Shown: one piece after another, positions 8,359 to 17,618 of the stretch
Layout: each line of letters opens with the position of its first letter
How positions within the stretch are numbered: position 1 is the stretch's first letter
NCBI GenBank assembly: GCA_964454975.1
Contig: CAYVVD010000002.1
Coordinates: forward strand, 149,227-213,226
Length of the DNA stretch: 64,000 nt
Source: CAYVVD01 sp964454975
GTDB lineage: Bacteria; Bacteroidota; Ignavibacteria; Kapaibacteriales; UBA2268
Direction of reading: 5' to 3'
The notes under the pieces: generated by a model
Told to the model about the DNA's origin: nothing
The model's database searches: none
What the model saw: only the letters and a program-made list of their open reading frames with translations
Program-made: the position numbers and the translations under genes

Positions 8359-9336
8359 ATGGAAACGAAAAAAATCAAAAAAATCCTTGTGACAGGAGCA
8401 TTAGGCCAGATAGGCACTGAAATTACTCTTGCTTTAAGAAGAAATTACGGTGGAGAAAATGTTGTTGCTTCAGATATTCGGGTTAATCCGACTGAAGAGA
8501 TTGAAGGTACAGGGCCATTTGCCGTGATTGATGTAACAAAACCTGAATCTATAAGGCAAACAATCATTAAATATGATATCGATACTGTATTCCATATGGC
8601 AGCGATACTTTCCGGTATTGGCGAGAAAGATCCTCACCTGTGCTGGAATGTAAATATGAATGGCACAATTAATATGCTGGACCTGGGTGTAAAATTTGGA
8701 CTGAACAGAATAATTATTCCAAGCTCCATGGCAGTCTGGGGCGAGGGTGTACCAAAAGAAAACGTTCCACAGGACAGTGTATTAAAACCAACTTCTATGT
8801 ACGGTGTAACAAAGGTAGCAGGTGAACGGCTTTGTGATTACTATGTATTGAAGTATGGCCTGGACTGCCGTGGATTGAGATACCCGGGTATTATTTCCAA
8901 TGTCACCTTGCCGGGCGGTGGTACAACAGACTATGCTGTGGAAATTTTCTATGCAGCTATTAAAAAAGGTGAATACACTTGCTTTTTAAGAGATGATACA
9001 ATGCTACCAATGATGTATATGCCGGATTGCATTAAAGCTACTATTGACCTCGCAGAAGCTGATTTTGCTAACTTGAAGCATCATAGCGACTTCAATGTGG
9101 CGGCATTTAGTTTTACACCGGCAATTTTGGCTGACGAAATAAGGAGACATATACCAGGATTTAAAATTAATTATGAACCTGATTACCGGCAGCCAATAGC
9201 AGATTCATGGCCGCATACAATCGATGATTCAAGCGCCCGCGAAGAATGGGGCTGGAGTCCCGGATTTGATATAAGCGCAATGACAAAAGACATGATTGAA
9301 TCTTTAAGTGAAAGGAATAAAAAAGGCCTGATTTGA
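8359..9336 (+). CDS. tdh: L-threonine 3-dehydrogenase, short-chain (SDR) type
   Basis: 325 residues. The NAD motif GALGQIG (13-19) and the SDR catalytic set S122/S123, Y148 and K152 (MYGVTK) are present. This extended-SDR type of threonine dehydrogenase oxidises L-threonine to 2-amino-3-ketobutyrate and is unrelated to the zinc-dependent E. coli Tdh. The start (METKKIKKILVTGA) follows AGAGGAAACATAGG. Together with kbl it converts threonine to glycine and acetyl-CoA. Its TGA overlaps the next ATG (TGATG at 9334-9338), linking it to a surface-polysaccharide gene. Confidence 0.88.
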   Translation: METKKIKKILVTGALGQIGTEITLALRRNYGGENVVASDIRVNPTEEIEGTGPFAVIDVTKPESIRQTIIKYDIDTVFHMAAILSGIGEKDPHLCWNVNMNGTINMLDLGVKFGLNRIIIPSSMAVWGEGVPKENVPQDSVLKPTSMYGVTKVAGERLCDYYVLKYGLDCRGLRYPGIISNVTLPGGGTTDYAVEIFYAAIKKGEYTCFLRDDTMLPMMYMPDCIKATIDLAEADFANLKHHSDFNVAAFSFTPAILADEIRRHIPGFKINYEPDYRQPIADSWPHTIDDSSAREEWGWSPGFDISAMTKDMIESLSERNKKGLI

Positions 9337-10781
9337 TGAAATGGTTCATTACCATATTATTTATTTCCGGTTATTCAACTGCTTTTCAATTATTTTCAAT
9401 ATTTGGTTATGGATTCACAGCCTATGACTTTTTTATTTGCATCCTGATTCTAATCATAGGATTCAAGTTCATTTGGAGCGGATATGAGTTAAATATCCCG
9501 AAAAACGCCTTTATTTACTTTTTTTTCATTTTCGGTTTATCTGTGTTAGTCTCGGGGTTGAGATTTTTTGAATCCAATAATACCGATTTTATTTTCCAGT
9601 ATATTAAAACAGCCTCTCACCTATACCTGTATATGCTTTTTTGTTTAATATGCTTTGTTATACCTGTAAAATCTGACACCTGGGATAACATAATAAAAGT
9701 ATTCCTTGCTATTTCATTACTAGTTAATATATTTGCTATTTATCAGATTTTTGCCCGTGCTTTTAACCTCCCTCTAGCCTGGTTAAATTATAACAATATT
9801 AGCCTGATTGGAAGAGGTTTTATGGAAGATATTGATGAGTTCAGCCAATTAAGCCTTAAATTCGGAAATTTTTTCAGGGCAACTTCATTTTTTTCTGAAC
9901 CCTCCTCTCTTGCTCAGTATAACTTATTTGTACTCGTTTTTACACTTATACCTTTTGTTCAAAAAGAGAGCCCTTTCTTTAAGAACAAGACACTTACACT
10001 TTCTATATTTATTACAGCATTAATTACTTTAATGCTAACTTATTCACTTACAGGTTTTCTTGGATTAGTACTATTATTGTCAGCTGTTTTTTTACTTGAA
10101 AAAGTCAAAAGAATCAAAGCATTGGTGATTACTTTAATTTCTTCTATTATCGTTTTGCTGGTTGCTGACTCATATTTACAACAATACACTGAAATTTCAG
10201 TTTTAGAGCTTTTCTCAAACAGAATAACCGGCGTATTTGATATTATGAGTGGTGAGGAGAAACACCTTGCGGGAGAATCTTTTACAATCCGGCGGGACAA
10301 TGTTTCTGCTACGATGGAAGTCTGGACAAAATTTCCATTATATGGATGTGGCTTAGGATTACTCTATACTATACCGGGCTATGAATTTTTATTTAGTGAT
10401 ACCTCAATAAGTTCGTTATTTGCAGAAACCGGGTTATTTGGCTCTACAGCATTCATTTTATTCTTTGCTGTACTGTTTGTAATTACATTTGAATATCTTA
10501 GAAAGCACCAATTTATCAATGGCCTTACAGATTCCGAAAGAAGGTTAATCAGGCTTACATTCTATTTAATGATACTTCTTTTTGAATTCAATTTTATTTC
10601 CGGAAATCTTTATGTTAATTTTCTTACATGGAATCACCTGGCTCTCATTTTGTCAATGATTGCAGTATTGCATGTGAAAAAAGGAGAATACTACATTTTT
10701 AAATTCAATCAAAGGCCTCTTAAACAATATTTTTCAATTGGTTCCGGCTCAATTAACCAATTAAAAGGTTCGGATGCCTGA
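9336..10781 (+). CDS. O-antigen polymerase/ligase-like (Wzy/WaaL) membrane protein
   Basis: 481 residues, almost entirely hydrophobic segments (ten or more spans), with a long periplasmic loop (around 275-350) between late helices. The stretch SFFSEPSSLAQYNLF, a charged loop before a pair of helices, and the VWTKFPLYGCGLG region are typical of the O-antigen ligase/polymerase superfamily. Such proteins polymerise or transfer lipid-linked glycans in the periplasm. The ATG at 9336 overlaps the tdh stop, so it is translationally coupled; an in-frame TTG at 9333 is less likely. It is the only polymerase-like gene near the polysaccharide operon on the opposite strand. Confidence 0.7.
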   Translation: MKWFITILFISGYSTAFQLFSIFGYGFTAYDFFICILILIIGFKFIWSGYELNIPKNAFIYFFFIFGLSVLVSGLRFFESNNTDFIFQYIKTASHLYLYMLFCLICFVIPVKSDTWDNIIKVFLAISLLVNIFAIYQIFARAFNLPLAWLNYNNISLIGRGFMEDIDEFSQLSLKFGNFFRATSFFSEPSSLAQYNLFVLVFTLIPFVQKESPFFKNKTLTLSIFITALITLMLTYSLTGFLGLVLLLSAVFLLEKVKRIKALVITLISSIIVLLVADSYLQQYTEISVLELFSNRITGVFDIMSGEEKHLAGESFTIRRDNVSATMEVWTKFPLYGCGLGLLYTIPGYEFLFSDTSISSLFAETGLFGSTAFILFFAVLFVITFEYLRKHQFINGLTDSERRLIRLTFYLMILLFEFNFISGNLYVNFLTWNHLALILSMIAVLHVKKGEYYIFKFNQRPLKQYFSIGSGSINQLKGSDA

Positions 10782-11604
10782 ATGTAGGATATGTAATTCG
10801 AGTAATGCGATTTTAATTAATTATAATAAGCATCAAATTATAAAATGTGATGATTGCAAAGTCATTTTCAATGCTGTTTTTCCACAGAAATCTGAGTTAG
10901 ATTCATATTACTCTGAAGAATACAATTATTCAGGCTCTGAAATAATCGAAACAGAGTTTAGGAGAGTCTCAAGAATACCGGAGCAAATTGAATTAATATC
11001 AACTATTAATAAAATTAAAAAAACACCCGCTAAAATGCTTGATATCGGTTGTGACAAAGGTTTTTTTCTTGACGAAGCCAGACGTTTTGGTTATGATGTT
11101 GCCGGTATCGAGCCCTCAAAGACTGGTAAGAAGTATTCCATGAATAACGGGATTCAGATTTTTGACAGTATTAATGAAATAAATTCAAAAGTTGACATTG
11201 TAACACTCTTTCACGTATTAGAGCATTTCGAAAATCCTGTTAAAGAACTAAATAAAATCAAGAATATAATTTCTGAAGATGGCATTATTATAATTAGAGT
11301 CCCCGATTTTGGATCATTTTACTCCAGGTTATTAAAATCCAGGTGGATTTGGTTTCAACCTGAAAATCACTTATTTCATTTTACTGAAATATCCTTAAAA
11401 AATATACTTGAAATTTCAGGTTTCTCTATTGTTGAATTAAGAAAGAGAAAGCCGAATAATATGCTGACAAAAAGATCCTACAGATTAACCGGTACAATGT
11501 TTAGCGGATTATTCGATATGTCATTAACAATGAGAAAAAGAATCGCCCGGATTTATGAAGATATTACCGGAAGTGAGTTGTTTGCAGTCGCAAGGCCTGG
11601 TTAA
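10774..11604 (+). CDS. SAM-dependent methyltransferase with N-terminal zinc-binding motif
   Basis: 276 residues. Two CxxC pairs (C4/C7 and C25/C28) form a probable N-terminal zinc ribbon. A class I methyltransferase fold follows with motif I DIGCDKG (90-96), an acidic residue at GIEP (111-114) and LFHVLEHF (145-152). This arrangement is common in methyltransferases of glycan and nucleotide-sugar clusters. The start lies inside the end of the upstream gene (8-base overlap). Its stop overlaps the stop of the convergent glycosyltransferase gene at TTAA (11601-11604). Substrate unknown. Confidence 0.82.
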   Translation: MPECRICNSSNAILINYNKHQIIKCDDCKVIFNAVFPQKSELDSYYSEEYNYSGSEIIETEFRRVSRIPEQIELISTINKIKKTPAKMLDIGCDKGFFLDEARRFGYDVAGIEPSKTGKKYSMNNGIQIFDSINEINSKVDIVTLFHVLEHFENPVKELNKIKNIISEDGIIIIRVPDFGSFYSRLLKSRWIWFQPENHLFHFTEISLKNILEISGFSIVELRKRKPNNMLTKRSYRLTGTMFSGLFDMSLTMRKRIARIYEDITGSELFAVARPG

Positions 11605-12455
11605 TTTTCAGATTTATAAAAGTAGCCATCCTTAAATGCTTTTAGTGTAATTCTTCTTTCTTCTCTATTTTTAGCATCTCTTAACCAACTTATTAAATAA
11701 ACAATTGGCCTGATTATCCTAACTAATAAATCTGTATGCAAAACATCAATTGCTATAATATTTCTGAAAGCGTAGTATGTCTTCCAGGAATAGACACCAT
11801 ATGGAGGGCCTTCATACGCCCTGTCTGACTTTGCGTTCCTTACAATGTAAGGTTGAAATCCGTTTTTTTGGGCTCTAATGAAATACTCAGTATCGTCAGC
11901 AAAAATAAAGAATTTTTTCTCAGGTAATCCGGTCTTTTCAATTAGTGACCTATGAAATAAAGGCCCCTCAAAAGTAAGCCCAGTGGCCGAAATTAATTCT
12001 GAATCCAGGTCTTCTGGTGAAATAATTTTCACCCATAAACCTTTAAATGGATTCGTTAAATTAAATACAAGGGTGTCATTATAAAAAACACTTCCATCGG
12101 GATTATGCCTTAATGGTGCATGAATTCTATTTTCGTTGATACCATTAACCAGGTTTTCAAGGCAATCAGGTCTGTGAAATACATCATCGTCCATAGCCCA
12201 AATCCACTCTGCACCTCTTTCAAAAGCAGCATTAAATCCTGTGAATTGCCCACCTGAACTTCCGGTATTTGCCTGGTTGATTATACTAATACCATCCTGT
12301 TCATTTAGCCACTCCTCTGTCCCGTCAGAACTATCATTGTTTACAATAATGATACCACTAACAGGGTAAGTTTGTTTTTTTACAGAACTGATTACTCTTT
12401 TAAGTAATTCCAGCCTGTTATGTGTTACAATTACAGCAGTTATATTCTTATTCAT
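11601..12455 (-). CDS. Family 2 glycosyltransferase, rhamnosyl/galactofuranosyl type
   Basis: 284 residues from the ATG at 12455. The GT-A fold begins VIVTHNRLELL and has NNDSSDGT for nucleotide binding and MDDDVF as the metal-binding DxD site. It resembles GT2 enzymes of the GlfT/rhamnosyltransferase type. I prefer 12455 over an in-frame ATG at 12494, which would extend 47 bases into the Nudix gene and add residues outside the domain. It is the last gene of the minus-strand polysaccharide operon. Acceptor and donor sugars are unknown. Confidence 0.85.
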   Translation of the reverse strand: MNKNITAVIVTHNRLELLKRVISSVKKQTYPVSGIIIVNNDSSDGTEEWLNEQDGISIINQANTGSSGGQFTGFNAAFERGAEWIWAMDDDVFHRPDCLENLVNGINENRIHAPLRHNPDGSVFYNDTLVFNLTNPFKGLWVKIISPEDLDSELISATGLTFEGPLFHRSLIEKTGLPEKKFFIFADDTEYFIRAQKNGFQPYIVRNAKSDRAYEGPPYGVYSWKTYYAFRNIIAIDVLHTDLLVRIIRPIVYLISWLRDAKNREERRITLKAFKDGYFYKSEN

Positions 12456-12924
12456 TAGTTTTAACCAGGAAGCTGTCTGATTGATTGCTTTCAAGAATAT
12501 CGTTATAGAAGCATAATAATCCCTCCCTATGTGAAGGTAGTATTAATTTATCAAGGCATAAATCCAGGCTCAACCACTCGTAAGCAACATGCTCTTTAGA
12601 TATCCTGACTTCAGAATCCTTTTCGACCTGCACTCCAAAAACAGGCGATGAGTTAATATTATCTCTTTCTGCATCAAAAAACATCGTAACAAAAGGAACA
12701 GTCCACAAATTCATAGGAACCAAAGAAGTTTCTTCAAGCAATTCCCTTTTAGCAGTAAGAATTGATTTTTCTCCTTTTTCAATAGTTCCAGTAATTGCCT
12801 GCCAGATGCCCGGGTAAAGCTTAGTGTTTGCATTACGCTTTAGAATGAGGAATTCCCAATCATTTACCTCAATTTTAAACCTGGCAACATGAACCTGGAC
12901 GTATTTTGATTCAAAATCCGGCAT
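12448..12924 (-). CDS. Nudix hydrolase
   Basis: 158 residues with a near-perfect Nudix box: G46-x5-E52-x7-R60-E61-L-L-E64-E65, followed by TSL where G is usual. Such enzymes hydrolyse nucleoside diphosphate-X compounds. The overall shape (short N-terminal strand with HVARF, then FLILKR, then the box) resembles the dATP/dihydroneopterin-triphosphate pyrophosphatase group. It lies between two glycosyltransferases and overlaps the start of the next, so it might act on nucleotide sugars, but that is only suggested by context. Confidence 0.88.
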   Translation of the reverse strand: MPDFESKYVQVHVARFKIEVNDWEFLILKRNANTKLYPGIWQAITGTIEKGEKSILTAKRELLEETSLVPMNLWTVPFVTMFFDAERDNINSSPVFGVQVEKDSEVRISKEHVAYEWLSLDLCLDKLILPSHREGLLCFYNDILESNQSDSFLVKTNE

Positions 12925-12937
12925 TATAACCCATGTT

Positions 12938-14107
12938 TTAATTAATATACTTATTTAAGAAAGCCAGTAGATTTACAGAATCTACTCCCCAATTGTATTT
13001 ATACTCATAAGCTTTTTGGGCGTTCAGTGACAAACACTTGTAATCAGAATTAAGAATTTCGGAAATCCCATTATTGATTCCTTCCGTTGTACTGCAATCA
13101 GCAACGACACCTGCGCGGGTTTCATTAATAATCCTTATAAGTGGATTTGCCCCGGAAACGATAACCGGCTTTCCAAGAGCAAAATAATCGAATATTTTAT
13201 TGTGGATAGTAAAGTTGTTAAACTCATTTACAGGATATGGAAGAATACCTATATCGAAACTATTCACAATGTCATAAGTTGAATTAATCCCATAAGCGCC
13301 CGTAAATTCAACATTGTTAACACCACCTTCTTGTGCAATTTGCTCTAATTCATTTAAACATTCTCCGGTACCCGCTATTTTAAATTCTACTTTATCTAAT
13401 TCATCTTTAAACTCCACTGCAGCATGAATCAATAATGAAATATCTTTTTCTTTTGATAGATAGCCATGGTGGCCTATTACTATATTGCCCACTTCTTTTT
13501 TACCAACCGATTCAGCCAATATAGCATTTAAAGGAGTGTTGTGAACAACTGTGCAATTTGCCGGATTGTATTTGTATTCTTCTTCCAGCCTGCCGATTTG
13601 TTCCTCGCAAACTGTAATTATGCCATACATAAGAGAAACTGCTCTTTTCTCAACCCAATCTGGTATTTTTAAAGTATTAAACAAGAACCTGTAATACCAT
13701 TTATCAGAATATTTTTTCCAAAGTTTCATAGCTGCCGGGTAGTTTTCAGCCATGTCCATAACAACAGGGATATTATATTTCTTACCGATTTCGCCAGCTT
13801 CCTCTGCGAGCAAAATATCGCGTGGTATAAGTAAATCCGCTTTTGTTTTCCTGGCTAAATAATCCAATGAGTTTCTCCAGACAGGGTTAAAAGGAAACGG
13901 CAGGGAATAAAATGATGGGCGGTTAATACCAACCCTGTGGATATGAATTCCATCAATTACTTCCTCTTCGAGTGTTTCTCCACCCCAGCGAGCAAGTATG
14001 TGTACGTTGTGGCCGGCCTCGGAGAGTGAGGTGCATATTTTCTCAACCCTTACATCCCAAGGATAAGGGCCCTTCCAGATATAAATTATATTCTTTGGTG
14101 AAGCCAA
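12938..14107 (-). CDS. Family 4 glycosyltransferase (GT-B)
   Basis: 389 residues in two Rossmann-like halves. The N-terminal half starts IIYIWKGPYPWDVRVEKI, with SEAGHNVHILA and a membrane-leaning DWVEKRAVSLMYGIITV segment. The C-terminal half has HHGYLSKEKDISLLIHA and the donor-binding FDYFALGKPVIVSG. Members transfer a sugar from a nucleotide donor onto lipid-linked glycans at the cytoplasmic membrane face. It is encoded one base after the VTT membrane protein gene. Specific sugar unknown. Confidence 0.87.
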   Translation of the reverse strand: MASPKNIIYIWKGPYPWDVRVEKICTSLSEAGHNVHILARWGGETLEEEVIDGIHIHRVGINRPSFYSLPFPFNPVWRNSLDYLARKTKADLLIPRDILLAEEAGEIGKKYNIPVVMDMAENYPAAMKLWKKYSDKWYYRFLFNTLKIPDWVEKRAVSLMYGIITVCEEQIGRLEEEYKYNPANCTVVHNTPLNAILAESVGKKEVGNIVIGHHGYLSKEKDISLLIHAAVEFKDELDKVEFKIAGTGECLNELEQIAQEGGVNNVEFTGAYGINSTYDIVNSFDIGILPYPVNEFNNFTIHNKIFDYFALGKPVIVSGANPLIRIINETRAGVVADCSTTEGINNGISEILNSDYKCLSLNAQKAYEYKYNWGVDSVNLLAFLNKYIN

Positions 14108-14108
14108 C

Positions 14109-14711
14109 CTAAAAGATGTACTTTATTGTAATAAAGCCCAATATAAGCAGAACAATAAACGCTAATGATAGTTTATCGAAGTATTTATCAATATAGTTCT
14201 TTACTGAAGGGCCAAAGAAATAAATTAAACCAGCAACAAGGAAGAACCTTGCTGAACGGCCAAATGAGGAGATGAGAATGAATGGAATCAAGTCCATTTG
14301 GGTTGCCCCGGCAGCGATGGTTGATATTTTATATGGGATAGGAGTAAATGAAGCTCCGGCTAAGAACATAAAACCTACTTCCCCATTATACTTCTCAACT
14401 ACCTTCGCCCAAACTTCATGTGCATTATAGAAATCAACGATTGAATTCCCGATTGTTTCCATAAAAAAGTAGCCGATTGTATATCCCAGGATCCCACCGA
14501 GTACAGAGCCAATACTGCACCAAAGGGCAGCTTTAAAGGATTTAGCAGGAATACCAACACCAATAGCAATCAATAATACATCAGGAGGAATTGGAAAAAA
14601 GGATGATTCTGCAAAAGCAGTAAGAAATAAAGCCCACATTGCGTAGGGTTTTTGAGCAAAACTTTCAATCCATTCTTTTAATTTTCTAAGCCATTCTATC
14701 AGGGTTTTCAT
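14109..14711 (-). CDS. VTT-domain (DedA/YqaA-like) membrane protein
   Basis: 200 residues, mostly hydrophobic. The SNARE-associated/VTT fold is marked by AESSFFPIPPDVLLIA near the start, FTPIPYKISTIAAGA in the second half and SFGRSARFFLVAG. The two xPIP re-entrant motifs fit the YqaA subgroup. DedA-superfamily proteins have been linked to flipping undecaprenyl phosphate or phosphatidylethanolamine. In a polysaccharide operon, carrier-lipid recycling would make sense, but this is inference. The gene starts 3 bases after accA and ends one base before the GT4 gene. Confidence 0.82.
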   Translation of the reverse strand: MKTLIEWLRKLKEWIESFAQKPYAMWALFLTAFAESSFFPIPPDVLLIAIGVGIPAKSFKAALWCSIGSVLGGILGYTIGYFFMETIGNSIVDFYNAHEVWAKVVEKYNGEVGFMFLAGASFTPIPYKISTIAAGATQMDLIPFILISSFGRSARFFLVAGLIYFFGPSVKNYIDKYFDKLSLAFIVLLILGFITIKYIF

Positions 14712-14714
14712 TCT

Positions 14715-15668
14715 TTATTCCGACCACACTCCAAGTTTCATAAATTTCTCCCTTCTTTTGTCAACTAATTCATCGGGAGGGATATTGCAAATTGAGTCCA
14801 GCTCCTCTGCGATTACCTTCTTCATAATTCCGAACATTTCATTAGGTTTGCGGTGAGCACCTCCAACAGGTTCTTCTACGATCCTGTCAATAATATCAAA
14901 ATCTATCAAATCGTGAGCAGTCAATTTCAGTGCTTCAGCAGCCTGTTCCTTGAAGTCCCAGCTACGCCATAAAATACTTGAACAGGATTCAGGAGAAATA
15001 ACTGAATACCAGGCGTTTTCGAGCATAATAACCCTGTCGCCGATACCTATACCCAGCGCACCTCCTGAAGCTCCTTCTCCAATAATCACAACCAGCATTG
15101 GTGTTTTAAGGCTACTCATTATAAATAAATTTGCCGCTATTGCTTCAGCCTGGCCACGTTCTTCAGCTTCCATGCCTGGGAAAGCACCGGGTGTATCCAA
15201 AAATGTAATGACAGGTTTATTATATTTTTCAGCAAGTTGAAATAAACGGCCTGCTTTCCTGTAACCATCAGGGTTAGGCATACCAAAATTTCGGTACAGA
15301 TTTGATTTTGTATCCCTTCCTTTCTGATGGCCTACAACCATGACGGAACGCCCTTCAAAAGTAGCCATACCGCCAACAATTGCAGGGTCATCTTTAAATT
15401 TCCTGTCGCCATGGAGTTCAATAAAGTCTGTAAATAAGTGCCTGATATAATCCATGGTAATAGGCCTTTCTGGATGGCGGGCAATTTGAACACGCTGCCA
15501 CCGGGTCAGGTTACTGAAAATATTTGCCCTGAGTGCTTCTGTTTTTTCTTCGAGTTCGTTTATCTGATCTACAATATCAAGTTGCTCGCTCAGAGTCTTC
15601 ATTTCCTCGATTTTTTTCTCAAGCTCAATTATTGGTTTTTCGAATTCAAGTATGTAATTAGACGGCAC
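14715..15668 (-). CDS. accA: Acetyl-CoA carboxylase carboxyltransferase subunit alpha
   Basis: 317 residues, about the E. coli length of 319. An N-terminal helical region with several Glu/Lys-rich turns precedes a crotonase-type carboxyltransferase domain with GGMATFEGRSVMVVGHQKGRD, TPGAFPGMEAEERGQ and GEGASGGALGIGIGD. With AccD it moves the carboxyl group from biotin to acetyl-CoA, giving malonyl-CoA. Its ATG overlaps the end of the upstream glycosyltransferase-fusion gene by 11 bases, so this housekeeping gene is embedded in the surface-polysaccharide operon. accD is not in the window. Confidence 0.96.
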   Translation of the reverse strand: MPSNYILEFEKPIIELEKKIEEMKTLSEQLDIVDQINELEEKTEALRANIFSNLTRWQRVQIARHPERPITMDYIRHLFTDFIELHGDRKFKDDPAIVGGMATFEGRSVMVVGHQKGRDTKSNLYRNFGMPNPDGYRKAGRLFQLAEKYNKPVITFLDTPGAFPGMEAEERGQAEAIAANLFIMSSLKTPMLVVIIGEGASGGALGIGIGDRVIMLENAWYSVISPESCSSILWRSWDFKEQAAEALKLTAHDLIDFDIIDRIVEEPVGGAHRKPNEMFGIMKKVIAEELDSICNIPPDELVDKRREKFMKLGVWSE

Positions 15669-17610
15669 TTTTTTTCCTGAATAAAAATTTCAACATAATT
15701 TCAATATCAAGGGATAGACTATAATTCCCGAGATAATACTCGTTAAGGTTTTTAATAGCTGAATTTGACAGCCTTTCCGGTCTGCCGGCATCAGCGAGGC
15801 TTGTTAAGCCTACTTTCGCAAATTTGGAAGCTGAATCATCAACAGGGTAGATCCCAATCATTGATAATTCACCTTTTAATACCTTAAGCAAGCTCAAAAT
15901 TAATTCCTTTCTATCTGAAAACCTAAAAAATAGCAAAGGGAGGCCAATAGTCAAAAAGAAAAGAGAGAGTAAAATGTCGCTGAGTCTTTTAGCTATTTTG
16001 TACCGGGGCCTGTCAAGCTTTAGTTGAGGGATGTTTATCTCCTCGCCGGATATATCTTCAATTATTCTCGATACCTGCAGCTCGTCATATCCTTCTGCAA
16101 TGTGAAAGCGAACGTTTTGCTTCGAAGAAAGAGAAATTTTCTCCAATAGTAAATTTCTGGGGATTGTCGAATCACAAATCACGACCTCTTTCAGGCTGTA
16201 TTGCTTGATAATACGCCCTAGATACTCGAAGTCGCCAATGAGCGGATAATCCCTGTATGTGTTTGAGACCGGTCCGTTTGATATAATCCCGATAATTTCA
16301 GCGTTCCTTGATTCAGCTGTTTGCAGGGCAGAAATCATTTTATAAGTTGATTCCGACGTTCCTACAATAGCAATATTCCTGTCTTTGCCTTTCCCTCCAA
16401 ATCTTTTGAACAATGTATGTATTGAACGGGTCAGGATAGCGCCTGTTGTTGTAATTCCAATTGTAAGAAGCAATACACCACGGCTGAATGCAAATTCTTT
16501 GAAGAAATAAGTAAGCGATGAAAGAAAAAAGAAGCTTGCCATTAAACCAAAAAAAGCCCTGATGGGGCTGTATCGCCTTTCAAAGTATTCGCCAACTGCT
16601 GTCATTGATACAAACATGACCATGCTAATTACAACAAAAACAATTGGATAGGCATAATCAGGGAAAGCAAAGTAGTCGTCAAAACGGATCTTTGTAGAGA
16701 AAATCAGAACAAAGTTTACCAATAATAAATCACTAATTATAAAAAAGGCTTCCAGTTTATATTTTATCAGGTAGGCTAATACTGAACGAAGAAAAATACC
16801 TGTTTTTAAAAGCACAGAGAAGAATGAAGATCGGCCGTAGTGCTTTTTAGAGAATATCTTCATTGCATCGTAGAAATGACGGACTTCATTTATAGAGCTT
16901 CTTTTGGTACTTTCGCCCTTGTAATGAATTATTGATGTTGTGTGCACATATGCTATTTTTTTTCCAAGTTCTTTGCAGCGATAGCAAAGGTCCAGGTCTT
17001 CCCCATACATAAAAAAATCCGTGTCAAACCCGTTGAGTTCAGTAAGAACTGATTTCCTGCAAAACATAAAAGCGCCGATAATAGCGTCTATATAATATGT
17101 TTCGTCTTCACTCCTGTATGTTTGGTTGTATCGGGCAAAGATTGGGGATTTGGGAAACAAAGTCTGTAAGCCGAAAAGTTTTGTAAAAGCAACCCAAGGA
17201 GAAGGGAATCCCCGCCTGCATGCAACCTGGAAAGAACCATCCTGGTTCAGTACTTTGCAACCTGCCATTCCGACTTCGGCATTCTTATCCATGTACTCTT
17301 TCATCACAACAAGAGTATCTTCCGACAAGATGGTATCGGGATTAAGTATAAGAGTGTATTTTCCGCTTGAAGCTTCAATTCCTATATTGTTAGCTCTTCC
17401 AAAACCGAGATTATCATTTAGTGAAATAAACTTTACACCCGGGAATCTTGGTTTTAGATATTCAACTGAGTTATCAACTGAATGGTTGTCAACAACAATT
17501 ATTTCAACTTCCAAATTTTGGGACGCCTTTTCAATTGAACGAAGGCATTGATAGAGAAAATCTTTAACGTTGTAATTAACGATAACGACGGATATATCAG
17601 TATTGGGCAT
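15658..17610 (-). CDS. Family 2 glycosyltransferase fused to a degenerate phosphoglycosyltransferase
   Basis: 650 residues. Residues 1 to about 240 form a GT2 domain (VVIVNYNVKDF, VVDNHSVDNS, LNPDTIL, YGEDLDLC). Then follow about four membrane segments, a Rossmann-like region beginning NIAIVGTSEST, and a C-terminal piece starting KRLSDILLSLFF. The second half mirrors the WbaP-type protein at 18360-19805: four spans, nucleotide-fold domain, membrane hairpin. Its catalytic core is missing. There is no KFRSM or DEIPQ stretch; the chain passes from the hairpin directly to KGELSMIGIYPVD, where the intact copy has KGDMSIVGPRPEQ. The GT2 part is probably active; the rest may be a membrane anchor or scaffold. 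Confidence 0.82.
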   Translation of the reverse strand: MPNTDISVVIVNYNVKDFLYQCLRSIEKASQNLEVEIIVVDNHSVDNSVEYLKPRFPGVKFISLNDNLGFGRANNIGIEASSGKYTLILNPDTILSEDTLVVMKEYMDKNAEVGMAGCKVLNQDGSFQVACRRGFPSPWVAFTKLFGLQTLFPKSPIFARYNQTYRSEDETYYIDAIIGAFMFCRKSVLTELNGFDTDFFMYGEDLDLCYRCKELGKKIAYVHTTSIIHYKGESTKRSSINEVRHFYDAMKIFSKKHYGRSSFFSVLLKTGIFLRSVLAYLIKYKLEAFFIISDLLLVNFVLIFSTKIRFDDYFAFPDYAYPIVFVVISMVMFVSMTAVGEYFERRYSPIRAFFGLMASFFFLSSLTYFFKEFAFSRGVLLLTIGITTTGAILTRSIHTLFKRFGGKGKDRNIAIVGTSESTYKMISALQTAESRNAEIIGIISNGPVSNTYRDYPLIGDFEYLGRIIKQYSLKEVVICDSTIPRNLLLEKISLSSKQNVRFHIAEGYDELQVSRIIEDISGEEINIPQLKLDRPRYKIAKRLSDILLSLFFLTIGLPLLFFRFSDRKELILSLLKVLKGELSMIGIYPVDDSASKFAKVGLTSLADAGRPERLSNSAIKNLNEYYLGNYSLSLDIEIMLKFLFRKKSAV

Positions 17611-17618
17611 AAAGATGC

